Shown: positions 26,581 to 35,667, counted from the first letter of the stretch. The stretch is 51,695 bases of DNA from Lachnospiraceae bacterium (GCA_017449765.1 JAFTFE010000005.1:1-51695); one strand, 5' to 3'. Program-made: numbers and translations. Notes: generated from the letters alone by a model not told the origin.

Positions 26581-26650
26581 TTGAAGAATTGCCACCTAAT
26601 GATATATACTGAAAATAGTAATGGACAACCGGTTGCGCAACTATTGCGCA
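26581..26650 (+). promoter_or_regulatory. Promoter and LacI-type operator of the GH53 galactanase gene
   Basis: TTGAAG (26581-26586), an 18-base spacer and TATACT (26605-26610) form a plausible promoter, with a start near 26617. Directly behind it lies the perfect palindrome CAACCGGTTG (26626-26635) with central CG, typical of LacI/GalR-family operators, followed by overlapping TTGCGCAA (26633-26640) and a further TTGCGCA copy (26644-26650). A repressor bound here would block early elongation. No LacI-family gene is in the window. An AAGGAGGTAA ribosome binding site follows at 26704-26713. Confidence 0.6.
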
Positions 26651-26716
26651 GGCAAGATTGGTTTAATAAAAATACAGTAGATAATTATATTAAAAAGAGA
26701 TTGAAGGAGGTAATTT

Positions 26717-29700
26717 ATGAGAGTGAAAAGACTTTACAGAGGGATAATGGCGATGTTTATTGCTGTGATACTGGCAGTAATCACACCGGGGAGTACATTT
26801 TTAGGTGGTTTTGATGAGGTGAAGGCAGCAGATGAGACTTGGACTGACACAGAATTGGTAAAAAATGGAGATTTCTCAAGTGGGAATTCGAATTGGGAAG
26901 TTACAATTGATTCAACAGATACTAAACATGGCTATGAATTTAAAGATGGGATTTTTGATGTTTTTGATGATGATGGGGTTAATATGACTTTTAGTCTTAC
27001 TCAAAATATTGAGTCTGTTCCCGCCGGTACGTATAGATTGACATATAAGTATTTTTCATATGAATGGGATGATAATGGAATTGATGTTAGTGTTGCATCA
27101 TCAAGCTATACAATTCCAAAAGGAACAGGCTGGGGTAATTGGGTTACCGTTTCTGATGATAATACATTTACTTTAGACGAAGCAGGTGCTATAACAATAA
27201 GCGTAAGTGGAACAACATGTAAATGGATTAAATTTGGTATAGACGATATTGTTTTAGAGAAGAAGTCTGATTCGGGAAGTTCAGGCGACCCGACAGACCC
27301 GGATGATCCGGTAACATTTAGGCTTTACTATTATTATGATGGAACTGATACACCTTTATATATAGATATCTGGAAACACAAAGGATTAGAATTCGGCGAC
27401 GGTGCTGTAACATCTGATGAGTTTGAGTGGAAAGTCGATAATACTGATACAGAGAATAAAAAACAGGCTACACTGACACAAGACGATACTGACGAAAACT
27501 GGTATTATACAGAATTTGAAATAGTTGATAAAACAAATGAAGATGATGGATTTGATGTATATATCAAAAATAAGTCAGGCTGGAAAGAAGGATACGAATT
27601 TAGTAGTGATGTTTATACGACTCTCATTTCAGGTGAAAGCGAAGAATATTACTTAAAAGACGGAACATTAACCACAGAAAAGCCTGCTGACAATACTCCT
27701 GAGGAAACAAAAACCGTTAAGGTATATTATTATTACACAGGAAGTAATGCTCCTCTTTATATGGGAGTGTGGGATAGTCAGACCACAGTTAAAGCGGGAA
27801 CTGATGCTGAAGCTGAAGATCCGTTTAATTGGGGTAAGAATCTAACAAAACTTGAACAGGACACGCCTGAATCCAATTGGTATTATTTTTCGTTAATTAT
27901 TTCGGATACGGAGAATGATAATGCAGGACTTGGAATATATGACAGCTCAGGGACTTCTATAGCTTCTTATGGTTTTAAGTGGGAAGATACAACGACATAT
28001 GATGCTATTGCCTCAACCGATGACGAAGGAGAAATATATATCATTGGCAGTAAAACATATACTACACTTGCCACAGCTAAAGAATACCTTGCAAGTTTGA
28101 ATGCGAGAACTTTTGACTTTGATACCACGCCTGTATCTGCTTCACCTGTTGAGTCAGATATTTACGTGGATAAGGTTGAAATTATGAACGACTTTATAAC
28201 GGGCTTTGATGTATCATCATATCTGTCAATCAGAAATAGCGGTGCTACATTTAAAGATTTCGACGGCAATGTACTTACGGACCAGGGCTTCTTTGATTTA
28301 CTTGCGGAAAATGGTGTTAATTATATAAGAATACGTACATGGGTAGATCCGTTTGATGCAGACGGTAACAGCTATGGCGGAGGTGCCTGTGATCTTGCTA
28401 CTGCAGTTAAGATTGGACAGTGGGCATCAAATGCCGGCATGAGAGTTCTGGTAGACTTCCATTATTCGGACTTTTGGACAGATCCGGGTAAGTATTCTGC
28501 ACCGAAGGCATGGCAGAGTATGACATTGGATGATAAGGCAGCAGCACTTCAGGAATATACGGAGAACAGCCTTAAGACAATGCTTGATGCCGGAGTAGAT
28601 GTAGGTATGGTTCAGGTAGGAAATGAAACTACGAACGGCTTCTGCGGAGAAAATGATTGGGAAAAAATGTGTGTTCTTTTCAATGCAGGAAGTCAGGGTA
28701 TACAGAATATAGAAGAAACTTATAATCGAAAGATTATGATTGCGATACATTTTACAAATCCTGAGAGCAGTAAATTTGACAAGTTTGCATCTAATCTTGA
28801 TTACTATAATGTAGTATATGATGTATTTGCAACATCCTATTATCCATACTGGCACGGAACACTCAGTAATCTTACTTCGAAGCTTAGTAATGTAGCAGAG
28901 ACTTATAATAAATATGTAATGGTTGCGGAAACTTCATATGCACGTACTTATGATGATGGTGACGGACATACCAATACTGTATACGAAGGAAAGGCAAGTA
29001 ATGCCATACCATATCCGGTAAGTCTTCAAAGTCAGGCATTGTCTGTAAGAAATGTAGTTGAAGCTGTGGCAAATGTTCCGAATAATAAAGGTATAGGTGT
29101 ATTTTACTGGGAGCCTGCATGGATTCCTGTACAGGTATATGATGCAGACGCTTCTAATGCCGCCACAGTACTGGCACAGAATAAGGCGCTTTGGGAAAAA
29201 TACGGTTCAGGCTGGGCATCAAGCTATTCTGCAGGATATGATGAAGATGCAGGAAAATGGTATGGAGGTTCCGCTGTAGATAATGAAGCAGTATTTGATT
29301 TCGATGGTACAGCACTTGATACACTCAAAGTATTTAATATGATTAGAGGAGGCACGACTTCTTCTGATTCTGTAATAGGAGTATTGGATACAGAAGCTGA
29401 ATATGAGCTTGATGATGATACAACATATGAAGATATAGAGCTTCCTGAGACAGTTGATGTAATGTATGCAAGCGGTAAGACAGAGGCGGCAGATGTTACA
29501 TGGTCCGAGAAAGATATAAAAGAGGCTGTATATTCAGGTGCAGGTGAGTATCCTATAGCCGGTACGGTAGAATTCGATGGAGAATCATATGATGTAACTT
29601 GTGTGCTTACACTTCTTCCTAAGAATTATCTGATTAATCCGAGCTTTGAGGATAGTGATACATCAATGTGGATTAAAGAGGGAACGGAAGCTTCTTCAAT

Positions 29701-30862
29701 ATCACGTAAGAGCGATGGAGGAAATTATCGTACAGGTTCATACGCATTCCATTTTTGGGATGAAAAGGATATGACATTTACCTTCTATCAGACAGTTACT
29801 GTGGATGCAGGTATTTATACAGCAGGATGTTTCTTAGAAGGCGGAGACGGCGGTAATGATTATACTATAGAGTTCTTTGTTAAAACCGGAGATAATGAAG
29901 AGACAGAAGAAGCGATATTATATGGCTGGCTTGAATGGCAGAATCCTGAGATATCAGGTATAGAAATCGAAGAAGACGGAACCGAGATAACGGTCGGTGT
30001 TCGTGTAACCGGTCTTGTAAGTGGCGCATGGGGTGCTTTTGATGATTTCTATCTTAACAGGGTTCCTGAGGATGTTGAATACCATATCATAGAGGGTGCT
30101 AACAGTGAATGGACTGAGGAAGAAGGTGGCAATATCACAATAAAATCTGATGGACCGTTTGCAAAATTCGTCGAGGTAAGAGTTGATGGAAAAGTTGTTG
30201 CACCATCCAATTATATTGCCAAGAAAGGTTCCACAATAATAACCTTCCTTAAATCATATTTAGATACTCTCGATGAAGGTGAACATAGCGTTGAGATAGT
30301 ATTCACGAATGGAGTTGCTGAAACTGAATTATATATTGTAAAGAATGATGAGGAAGAGACTACAGAAGAAACCTCAGAAGAGACTACTGAAGCATCATCA
30401 GAAGAGACTACTGAAGCAACAACTGAGGAAACAACTGAAGCAACATCAGAAGCAACAACTGAGGTAACGACGGAAGCACCGACGACAGAAGAAACAACGG
30501 AAGTAACTTCGGAAGAAACAATTGAGATAACAACTGAGGAAACAACTGAGGAAACAACTGAAGATAATACAGATGTCAGCGATGATTCCAAGAACAATGA
30601 CAACAAAAAAGACGATAATTCAAATAACAATGGAACAAACAATAATGACTCAAATAATAACGGCAATAACAATTCAAATAATAATGTTCCAAAACCGGCA
30701 GACGTAAAAGCTCCGGATAGTGATAATAGCGGTAATACAGGTGTTGCAACAGGAGATACATTTGAACTTATGACAGTCCTCATGTTGTCTGTAATGTCAG
30801 CCGCAGGTATGTGTGCACTTTATTATGCAAATAAGAAAAATGTAAAGAATAGAAAAAGATAA
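26717..30862 (+). CDS. Cell-wall-anchored GH53 endo-beta-1,4-galactanase with several binding modules
   Basis: A 1381-residue secreted enzyme that cuts beta-1,4-galactan side chains of pectin. A signal peptide ends near VKA-ADE (about 37). A CBM-like domain starting NGDFSSGNSNWEV spans about 45-185. Two similar modules beginning RLYYYYDG and KVYYYYTG follow (about 200-325 and 333-460). The GH53 barrel (about 490-860) has the acid/base Glu637 in QVGNETT and the nucleophile Glu738 in VAETSY. Then come an Ig-like domain (about 870-965), a CBM61-like domain starting NPSFEDSDTSMW (about 969-1120), an X2-like domain, a Thr/Glu and Asn-rich linker, and VATGD plus a membrane helix and basic tail, a variant sortase signal. 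The CBM numbers are assigned by resemblance only. Confidence 0.93.
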   Translation: MRVKRLYRGIMAMFIAVILAVITPGSTFLGGFDEVKAADETWTDTELVKNGDFSSGNSNWEVTIDSTDTKHGYEFKDGIFDVFDDDGVNMTFSLTQNIESVPAGTYRLTYKYFSYEWDDNGIDVSVASSSYTIPKGTGWGNWVTVSDDNTFTLDEAGAITISVSGTTCKWIKFGIDDIVLEKKSDSGSSGDPTDPDDPVTFRLYYYYDGTDTPLYIDIWKHKGLEFGDGAVTSDEFEWKVDNTDTENKKQATLTQDDTDENWYYTEFEIVDKTNEDDGFDVYIKNKSGWKEGYEFSSDVYTTLISGESEEYYLKDGTLTTEKPADNTPEETKTVKVYYYYTGSNAPLYMGVWDSQTTVKAGTDAEAEDPFNWGKNLTKLEQDTPESNWYYFSLIISDTENDNAGLGIYDSSGTSIASYGFKWEDTTTYDAIASTDDEGEIYIIGSKTYTTLATAKEYLASLNARTFDFDTTPVSASPVESDIYVDKVEIMNDFITGFDVSSYLSIRNSGATFKDFDGNVLTDQGFFDLLAENGVNYIRIRTWVDPFDADGNSYGGGACDLATAVKIGQWASNAGMRVLVDFHYSDFWTDPGKYSAPKAWQSMTLDDKAAALQEYTENSLKTMLDAGVDVGMVQVGNETTNGFCGENDWEKMCVLFNAGSQGIQNIEETYNRKIMIAIHFTNPESSKFDKFASNLDYYNVVYDVFATSYYPYWHGTLSNLTSKLSNVAETYNKYVMVAETSYARTYDDGDGHTNTVYEGKASNAIPYPVSLQSQALSVRNVVEAVANVPNNKGIGVFYWEPAWIPVQVYDADASNAATVLAQNKALWEKYGSGWASSYSAGYDEDAGKWYGGSAVDNEAVFDFDGTALDTLKVFNMIRGGTTSSDSVIGVLDTEAEYELDDDTTYEDIELPETVDVMYASGKTEAADVTWSEKDIKEAVYSGAGEYPIAGTVEFDGESYDVTCVLTLLPKNYLINPSFEDSDTSMWIKEGTEASSISRKSDGGNYRTGSYAFHFWDEKDMTFTFYQTVTVDAGIYTAGCFLEGGDGGNDYTIEFFVKTGDNEETEEAILYGWLEWQNPEISGIEIEEDGTEITVGVRVTGLVSGAWGAFDDFYLNRVPEDVEYHIIEGANSEWTEEEGGNITIKSDGPFAKFVEVRVDGKVVAPSNYIAKKGSTIITFLKSYLDTLDEGEHSVEIVFTNGVAETELYIVKNDEEETTEETSEETTEASSEETTEATTEETTEATSEATTEVTTEAPTTEETTEVTSEETIEITTEETTEETTEDNTDVSDDSKNNDNKKDDNSNNNGTNNNDSNNNGNNNSNNNVPKPADVKAPDSDNSGNTGVATGDTFELMTVLMLSVMSAAGMCALYYANKKNVKNRKR
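30355..30564 (+). repeat. Thr/Glu-rich tandem repeat in the GH53 stalk
   Basis: Repeats of EETTEE, EATTE and EVTSE types, many sharing the hexamer-like DNA unit GAAACAACTGAG. They form a wall-spanning stalk before the Asn-rich linker and anchor. The open frames seen on the opposite strand reflect this biased composition. Confidence 0.85.
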
Positions 30863-30884
30863 AAAGAAATAACAGTTAATAAAA

Positions 30885-30931
30885 AATGCGTTCCCACAGG
30901 ATAAAAATGGTGGGAACGTGTTTTATTTTTT
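30885..30931 (+). terminator. Rho-independent terminator after the GH53 gene
   Basis: CGTTCCCAC (30889-30897) pairs perfectly with GTGGGAACG (30910-30918). Flanking A and T runs extend the stem, and TTTTATTTTTT follows. Confidence 0.93.
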
Positions 30932-30933
30932 GG

Positions 30934-30962
30934 TTGTTTAGAACATAACCTTATAGTATAAT
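30934..30962 (+). promoter_or_regulatory. Promoter of the HAD phosphatase operon
   Basis: TTGTTT (30934-30939), a 17-base spacer and TATAAT (30957-30962). It starts three bases after the T-run of the preceding terminator. The predicted start near 30969 rules out the most upstream in-frame TTG as start codon of the next gene. Confidence 0.78.
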
Positions 30963-31000
30963 ATACCTTGGATATGAATGTGACGAGAGAGAAAAATAGA

Positions 31001-31822
31001 ATGAAAGATACAATGAATAAGAAAATACTAATACTTGATATAGACGGAACCCTTGTTAATACTCAGAAGGAGATAACCCCGAATACATATGATGCGCTTA
31101 TGAAAGTACAGGAAGAGGGCCATATCATTGCGCTTGCTTCCGGCAGACCATATCGTGGAATGAGGCAATATATAGAGGTTCTTGGTTTGGACAAAAAGGG
31201 AGGATATGCTATATCTTTTAATGGTGGAATGATTGTTGATTGTCTGACCGGTAAACCGGTGGTAGAAAAAAGAATACCCCAAAAGTATGTGAAACAGGTA
31301 TATGAATATGCATTAAAAAATGACATAGGTATGGTGACTTATGAGGGCGATACAGCTATTACGGGAACAAGAGTAGATGAATATATGAAATATGAAGCAA
31401 GGCTTAATTTTCTGCCTTTGATAGAGATTCCTGATTTTGCGGAATATGTAGATTTTGAAGTTGTTAAATTTCTGCTTACTGCCGAGCCGGAAGATAAAGC
31501 TCCAAGATGCGAGCAGGAATTAAAGGAATTATTTATGCCTGAGCTTAGTGTATATCGTTCGGAACCGTATTTTATAGAAATTACGACCAGCGGTGTCGAC
31601 AAGGCTGCTACGATACCTGAGCTTCTTAAGATTCTTGATATACCGAGAGAAAATTCTATATGCTGTGGAGATGGTTTTAATGATGCTACTATGGTAGGCT
31701 ATGCGGGAATAGGCGTAGCTATGGCTAATGCACAGCAGATTGTAAAGGACAATGCGGATTACATCACAAAAAGCTGTGATGAAGACGGATTGGTGGAAGT
31801 GATTGAAAAATTTATTTTATAG
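31001..31822 (+). CDS. Cof-type HAD family phosphatase
   Basis: A 273-residue HAD hydrolase of the Cof/YidA class (type IIB cap). Motif I is LDIDGT with the nucleophile Asp, motif II ASGRPYRGM, motif III Lys in the GVDKAATIPELL region, and motif IV CCGDGFNDATMVGYAG. Members dephosphorylate sugar phosphates or related metabolites, and the substrate cannot be read from sequence. ATG 31001 is preferred because GAGAGAG lies about 9 bases upstream and the promoter start leaves little leader for earlier codons (ATG 30974 is possible). It leads a unit with the ATP-grasp protein and the hydrolase. Confidence 0.88.
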   Translation: MKDTMNKKILILDIDGTLVNTQKEITPNTYDALMKVQEEGHIIALASGRPYRGMRQYIEVLGLDKKGGYAISFNGGMIVDCLTGKPVVEKRIPQKYVKQVYEYALKNDIGMVTYEGDTAITGTRVDEYMKYEARLNFLPLIEIPDFAEYVDFEVVKFLLTAEPEDKAPRCEQELKELFMPELSVYRSEPYFIEITTSGVDKAATIPELLKILDIPRENSICCGDGFNDATMVGYAGIGVAMANAQQIVKDNADYITKSCDEDGLVEVIEKFIL

Positions 31823-31838
31823 ATATTTGAGGTAGAAG

Positions 31839-33848
31839 ATGAAAAATTCGTTATTTCCGACTAAGGCTGAGACACTTATTAAGCTTAAGGATTTAGTCAA
31901 AGAATCATATATAGAGGATATGATAGTTGTCCACGTAAGTGAGATAATGGTTAATTTTGATAATGTTTTTGAACAGATAAAGGAACGCTTTGCCGGCGAC
32001 AAGGTTATTGTAAGAAGCTCCATCAGATATGATGAAGATTCCGGATATTCCAAGATGCTCCATTATAACAGTATCAAGGCAATATCTTCGGATAACAGGA
32101 TTGAACTTGAGCAGGCACTTAAGAAGATGGCTCTTATGTATGCCGATGGTGACAAAGATAATCTTGTTAATTTCTTTGATGAGCAGATACTGATTCAGAG
32201 ATATTCCGAAAATATACTTATATCAGGTGTGGCTTTTACAAGAGATTTTATATACAAAAGACCATACTATATGATTAATTACAGTGATAACAATGACAAT
32301 ACCGAAGAGACAAAGACCAAGTGGATAGCTCATAATGTCTCATGGGAATTTCTGGATTATGATTTTCTGGGACTTGTAAAGGCAGTAAAAGAGATAGAAA
32401 CAATATATAGTGATATAGAAGCGCTTGAAATCAAGTTCGGTATAGATTCGATAGATAATATCATCATATATCAGGTAAGACCTTTGGTTGAACTTTTTGA
32501 TAAGCCTATGGCTCTTACTGATAAGGAATTCTTTGATGCAAAATCCTTTGCAAAATGTGACTATCTCGATACAAGCCATGTATTATCCGATATGGCTAAC
32601 TGGAGACCGGCAGAGATACTTGGTATGAATCCGCGTCCGCTTGACTGCTCATTATACAATGAACTTATAACCTCGGGTGTATGGAACGAAAGTATAAGTA
32701 ATATGGGCTATAATTCGGTTATCAATGAGATTATGCAGAAGGTTGGTAATAAGCCTTATATATCCGTTGATTATTCCATAGACGGACTGACACCTCAGAA
32801 CTTAGATGATAATGTGAAATTCAAGCTTAAAGAATATTATATAAAAAAGCTTAAGGAAAAGCCCAATCTTCACGAGAGACTTGAGGTAGACCTTATATTT
32901 AACTGCTATGATTTCTCGACTGACGAAAAATTATCAAAACTTGAAAATGAGGACTTCAGTAAGAAAGAAATATCCGATATATCAAATTCGCTTAAGGAAG
33001 TAACCACGAATATAATCAGACATTATGATGAATGGTTAAAAAAGGATTTGGAAGAGCTTGACAATCTTACCCAATTAAGACATAAGATAAGAAGCTGTGC
33101 GCCTCTTAGAGAGACCAATGTAATGAAACTGTATAAATACGTAAATGATCTGGTTGACTCAATTAAAACATATGGCTCACCGCTTTATATAAGGCAGTCA
33201 AGATGTGAGATAGTTGCAAGGTCATTACTTAACAGTCTTGTGGATGAAGGATATTTTACACCTGAGGATATGTACAGATTTATATCGGGTATAGAGACGG
33301 CAGAGGTAAGATTTGAGAAGGATATACTAAGATATATATATGGTGAAATAAGTGCTGATGAATTCAATGAAATGTATGGACACCTTAGACTTAAGACTTA
33401 CGATATCAGAACAGACTGTTATAAACACATGAAGCTTGAAGGTATATTTGATGGTTCGGAGGGAATGTTCAAAGAAGACACGGAGCCGGTTTTACTTGAT
33501 GAGAATATACTTATGAGTGCACTTGAGAAAGCCGGACTGGATATTACCCCTCAGGATTTGATAAGCTTCGTGACAGAGGCTATAATTCAAAAGGCATACT
33601 TTAGATTTGAATATATAAAATCCTTAAGTCTTATTTTGGATATAATAGTTGTTATGGGTAATCTCTATGGTATAGACAGAGAAGATATGTCATATCTTGA
33701 ATTGTCGGAGATAACAGGTTACCACAGCAGAGACAGCTATATACAGATAATTCAGTCAAGGCGTGATATGTATCATGCGTATTCCTATCTGGTACTGCCG
33801 GAGCTTATATTCAATGTAGGCGACATAGATGTGATAGACTACAAGTAG
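31839..33848 (+). CDS. PEP synthase-like ATP-grasp protein without the phosphohistidine domain
   Basis: A 669-residue protein related to the pyruvate/PEP-binding ATP-grasp part of PEP synthase and PPDK. DKVIVRSSIRYDEDSGYS (about 54-71) matches the nucleotide-site VRSSAxxEDS, and IIIYQVRPLVEL (about 208-219) matches the QVRP end of the ATP-grasp unit. ANWRPAEILGMNPRPLD and YGHLRLKTYDIRT resemble the central part of PEP-synthase homologues found in polysaccharide gene clusters. Such proteins continue into a swivelling domain with the phospho-accepting His (GGxxSHxA). Here the frame ends at NVGDIDVIDYK, just where that domain should begin. The neighbouring HAD phosphatase and alpha/beta hydrolase may act on the same unknown substrate. 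Confidence 0.65.
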   Translation: MKNSLFPTKAETLIKLKDLVKESYIEDMIVVHVSEIMVNFDNVFEQIKERFAGDKVIVRSSIRYDEDSGYSKMLHYNSIKAISSDNRIELEQALKKMALMYADGDKDNLVNFFDEQILIQRYSENILISGVAFTRDFIYKRPYYMINYSDNNDNTEETKTKWIAHNVSWEFLDYDFLGLVKAVKEIETIYSDIEALEIKFGIDSIDNIIIYQVRPLVELFDKPMALTDKEFFDAKSFAKCDYLDTSHVLSDMANWRPAEILGMNPRPLDCSLYNELITSGVWNESISNMGYNSVINEIMQKVGNKPYISVDYSIDGLTPQNLDDNVKFKLKEYYIKKLKEKPNLHERLEVDLIFNCYDFSTDEKLSKLENEDFSKKEISDISNSLKEVTTNIIRHYDEWLKKDLEELDNLTQLRHKIRSCAPLRETNVMKLYKYVNDLVDSIKTYGSPLYIRQSRCEIVARSLLNSLVDEGYFTPEDMYRFISGIETAEVRFEKDILRYIYGEISADEFNEMYGHLRLKTYDIRTDCYKHMKLEGIFDGSEGMFKEDTEPVLLDENILMSALEKAGLDITPQDLISFVTEAIIQKAYFRFEYIKSLSLILDIIVVMGNLYGIDREDMSYLELSEITGYHSRDSYIQIIQSRRDMYHAYSYLVLPELIFNVGDIDVIDYK

Positions 33849-33860
33849 GAGCGTGATGAA

Positions 33861-34409
33861 ATGGCTAAAAAAGTATTAGTGGAATTTCCCGGAAGAAATT
33901 ATAGTGTTGATAAGCCACTTCTTTATTATGCAGGGAGAGTCTTTGAACAAAAGGGTTATGAGGTAGTAAGACTTGACTATAATTTTAAGTTGATGGGAGA
34001 TAAAAATGATATAGAGGGACTCATAGAAGAGGCAAAACCTTATGTTAAATCAGCTTTAGATAAGATAGATTTTTCTGACTGCGAGGATATAGTATTTATA
34101 TCTAAGAGCATGGGAACGACTCTTGCCGGATACTTTGAAGAGTATTATAAAATAAGAGTGCGGCATCTTTTTCTTACTCCTGTTCAGAGTGCGTTAAAAT
34201 ATATGAAGAGAGGAAAATGCATAGTAATTGCAGGTAAGGAAGATCCTTTCTTAGACAGCAGGAGGCTAAAGATATATTGTGTGGAACAGGATGTGGCGCT
34301 TGAACAGTTTGAAGGTGTGGGACATTCCTTAGAGGATAATGCGGATATTAATAAAACCTTCGCTATTCTAATGGTTACGGTTAAATTATATAAAGGCTTT
34401 TCAAATTGA
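33861..34409 (+). CDS. Small alpha/beta hydrolase
   Basis: A 182-residue single-domain alpha/beta hydrolase. The nucleophile elbow reads SKSMGT with Ser83, which departs from GxSxG at the first Gly. The acid is Asp128 or Asp132 in GKEDPFLD, and His155 lies in GVGHSLED, so a catalytic triad is plausible. It has no signal peptide and is probably cytoplasmic. TAGGAG lies nine bases before the ATG, 12 bases after the PEP-synthase-like gene. Substrate unknown. Confidence 0.75.
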   Translation: MAKKVLVEFPGRNYSVDKPLLYYAGRVFEQKGYEVVRLDYNFKLMGDKNDIEGLIEEAKPYVKSALDKIDFSDCEDIVFISKSMGTTLAGYFEEYYKIRVRHLFLTPVQSALKYMKRGKCIVIAGKEDPFLDSRRLKIYCVEQDVALEQFEGVGHSLEDNADINKTFAILMVTVKLYKGFSN

Positions 34410-34434
34410 TTTAATTTATAAGATATGGTAAAAT
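34406..34434 (+). promoter_or_regulatory. Promoter of the bactofilin gene
   Basis: TTGATT (34406-34411), a 17-base spacer and TAAAAT (34429-34434), with TG one base before the -10. The -35 overlaps the stop codon of the hydrolase gene. Confidence 0.7.
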
Positions 34435-34470
34435 AATTAGGATTTTTATTTAAGACAAGGAGGATAAAAA

Positions 34471-35667
34471 ATGGGCTTTTTTAAGGACTTTAAAAGAGAC
34501 TTTGCTCAGGCGGTAAATGAGCTTATGCCTGACAAAGATGAGCTTGCAAATGAATATGATGATGAAGATATAGTTAATACCTTTGATGATAATGATGATA
34601 TGGATATTGCTCCGGAGGATATGATGGAGAATATAGATGATATACCTTCAGATGATGTATCGGGAAATGAAGAAACAGAGAATATTGGGGTATCATATCT
34701 TGATAATGCGATAGCAGATGAGGGCAATGAAACAGAAGAAGATACTGATAGCGGTGATGCTATTAAAGATATTCCGGAGGCAGAGATTATAACAGATAAT
34801 TATAACAATGAAATAGATATATTTGGAGATGAAACAGAGAACTTAGAAGAAGAATTATTAGAAGCGATTCCTCCTGAGGAACTTGAAAATAATACTACTT
34901 CCGAAGAAACAGAGGTTTCTGAACTTCCATCCGAAGCAGAGGAATACAACTTTGATGAATTAAGGGCTGTAGATTCACTTGACGAAGAGAATATGATGGA
35001 AAATATTGATGATGCAAATGCTGTAGAACCTGTGGCAAATGCACTTGAGGGCATGGATTTGAATGAAGCGGTTGAAGACGCAATCAATAAGAATGATAAT
35101 GACGAAGTATCCGGTGAAGAGCTTTATGAGGAGGACAATATGGCAGAGGAAGAAAAGATAATAGAGAAGATGGTGGAGGAAGAAACTACTAAGGAGAAAG
35201 AACAGGAGGCTAACAGCATTCTGTCTGATGATACTACATATATCACTAAGGGAACTACCATCAAAGGTAGTATTGAGACGGACGGCGGTATAGATGTAAT
35301 CGGTGCTGTCGAAGGTGATGTGACCTGTGGAGGTAAGCTCATCATAGGCGGTTCTATAGAAGGTAACATTAATGCAGGTGAGATATATGCAAATGCAGCT
35401 AAGATAAAAGGTGAGATAACTACGGAAGGCAGCGTGAAGATAGGTGTAGGAACAGTGGTTGTAGGAAACATATCGGCAACCTCTGCGGTCATAGCAGGAG
35501 CCATCAACGGAGATATTGATGTACATGGACCTGTCATCGTTGATTCGACGGCTGTTATTATGGGTGATATAAAGTCCCGTTCAGTGCAGATTAATAACGG
35601 TGCCGTAATTGAAGGACGCTGCTCGCAGTGTTATTCTGAAATAGATGTAAAGAGCTTTTTTGAATAA
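34471..35667 (+). CDS. Bactofilin family protein with long acidic N-terminal extension
   Basis: A 398-residue protein. The C-terminal 145 residues (about 255-398) are a bactofilin domain: a right-handed beta-helix of short repeats such as IKGSIETDGGIDVIGAVEGD, LIIGGSIEGNI and AVIAGAINGDIDVHGPV. Bactofilins polymerise into filaments that place wall enzymes or other proteins. Most are 120-200 residues. Here about 230 residues of Asp/Glu-rich, disordered-looking sequence (from about 20) precede the domain, after a basic head FFKDFKRDFAQ. AAGGAGGA precedes the ATG. It sits directly upstream of the pyrH-frr-uppS run, 16 bases before pyrH. Confidence 0.88.
   Translation: MGFFKDFKRDFAQAVNELMPDKDELANEYDDEDIVNTFDDNDDMDIAPEDMMENIDDIPSDDVSGNEETENIGVSYLDNAIADEGNETEEDTDSGDAIKDIPEAEIITDNYNNEIDIFGDETENLEEELLEAIPPEELENNTTSEETEVSELPSEAEEYNFDELRAVDSLDEENMMENIDDANAVEPVANALEGMDLNEAVEDAINKNDNDEVSGEELYEEDNMAEEEKIIEKMVEEETTKEKEQEANSILSDDTTYITKGTTIKGSIETDGGIDVIGAVEGDVTCGGKLIIGGSIEGNINAGEIYANAAKIKGEITTEGSVKIGVGTVVVGNISATSAVIAGAINGDIDVHGPVIVDSTAVIMGDIKSRSVQINNGAVIEGRCSQCYSEIDVKSFFE

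Noticed and set aside
26527-26814. 95-codon open frame overlapping the galactanase start
   Set aside because: It lies across the promoter/operator and the signal-peptide region in another frame, with no ribosome binding site and no recognisable product.
30211-30783. 190-codon minus-strand frame opposite the galactanase stalk
   Set aside because: Ser/Val-rich sequence produced by the Thr/Glu repeat on the other strand; no promoter or ribosome binding site.
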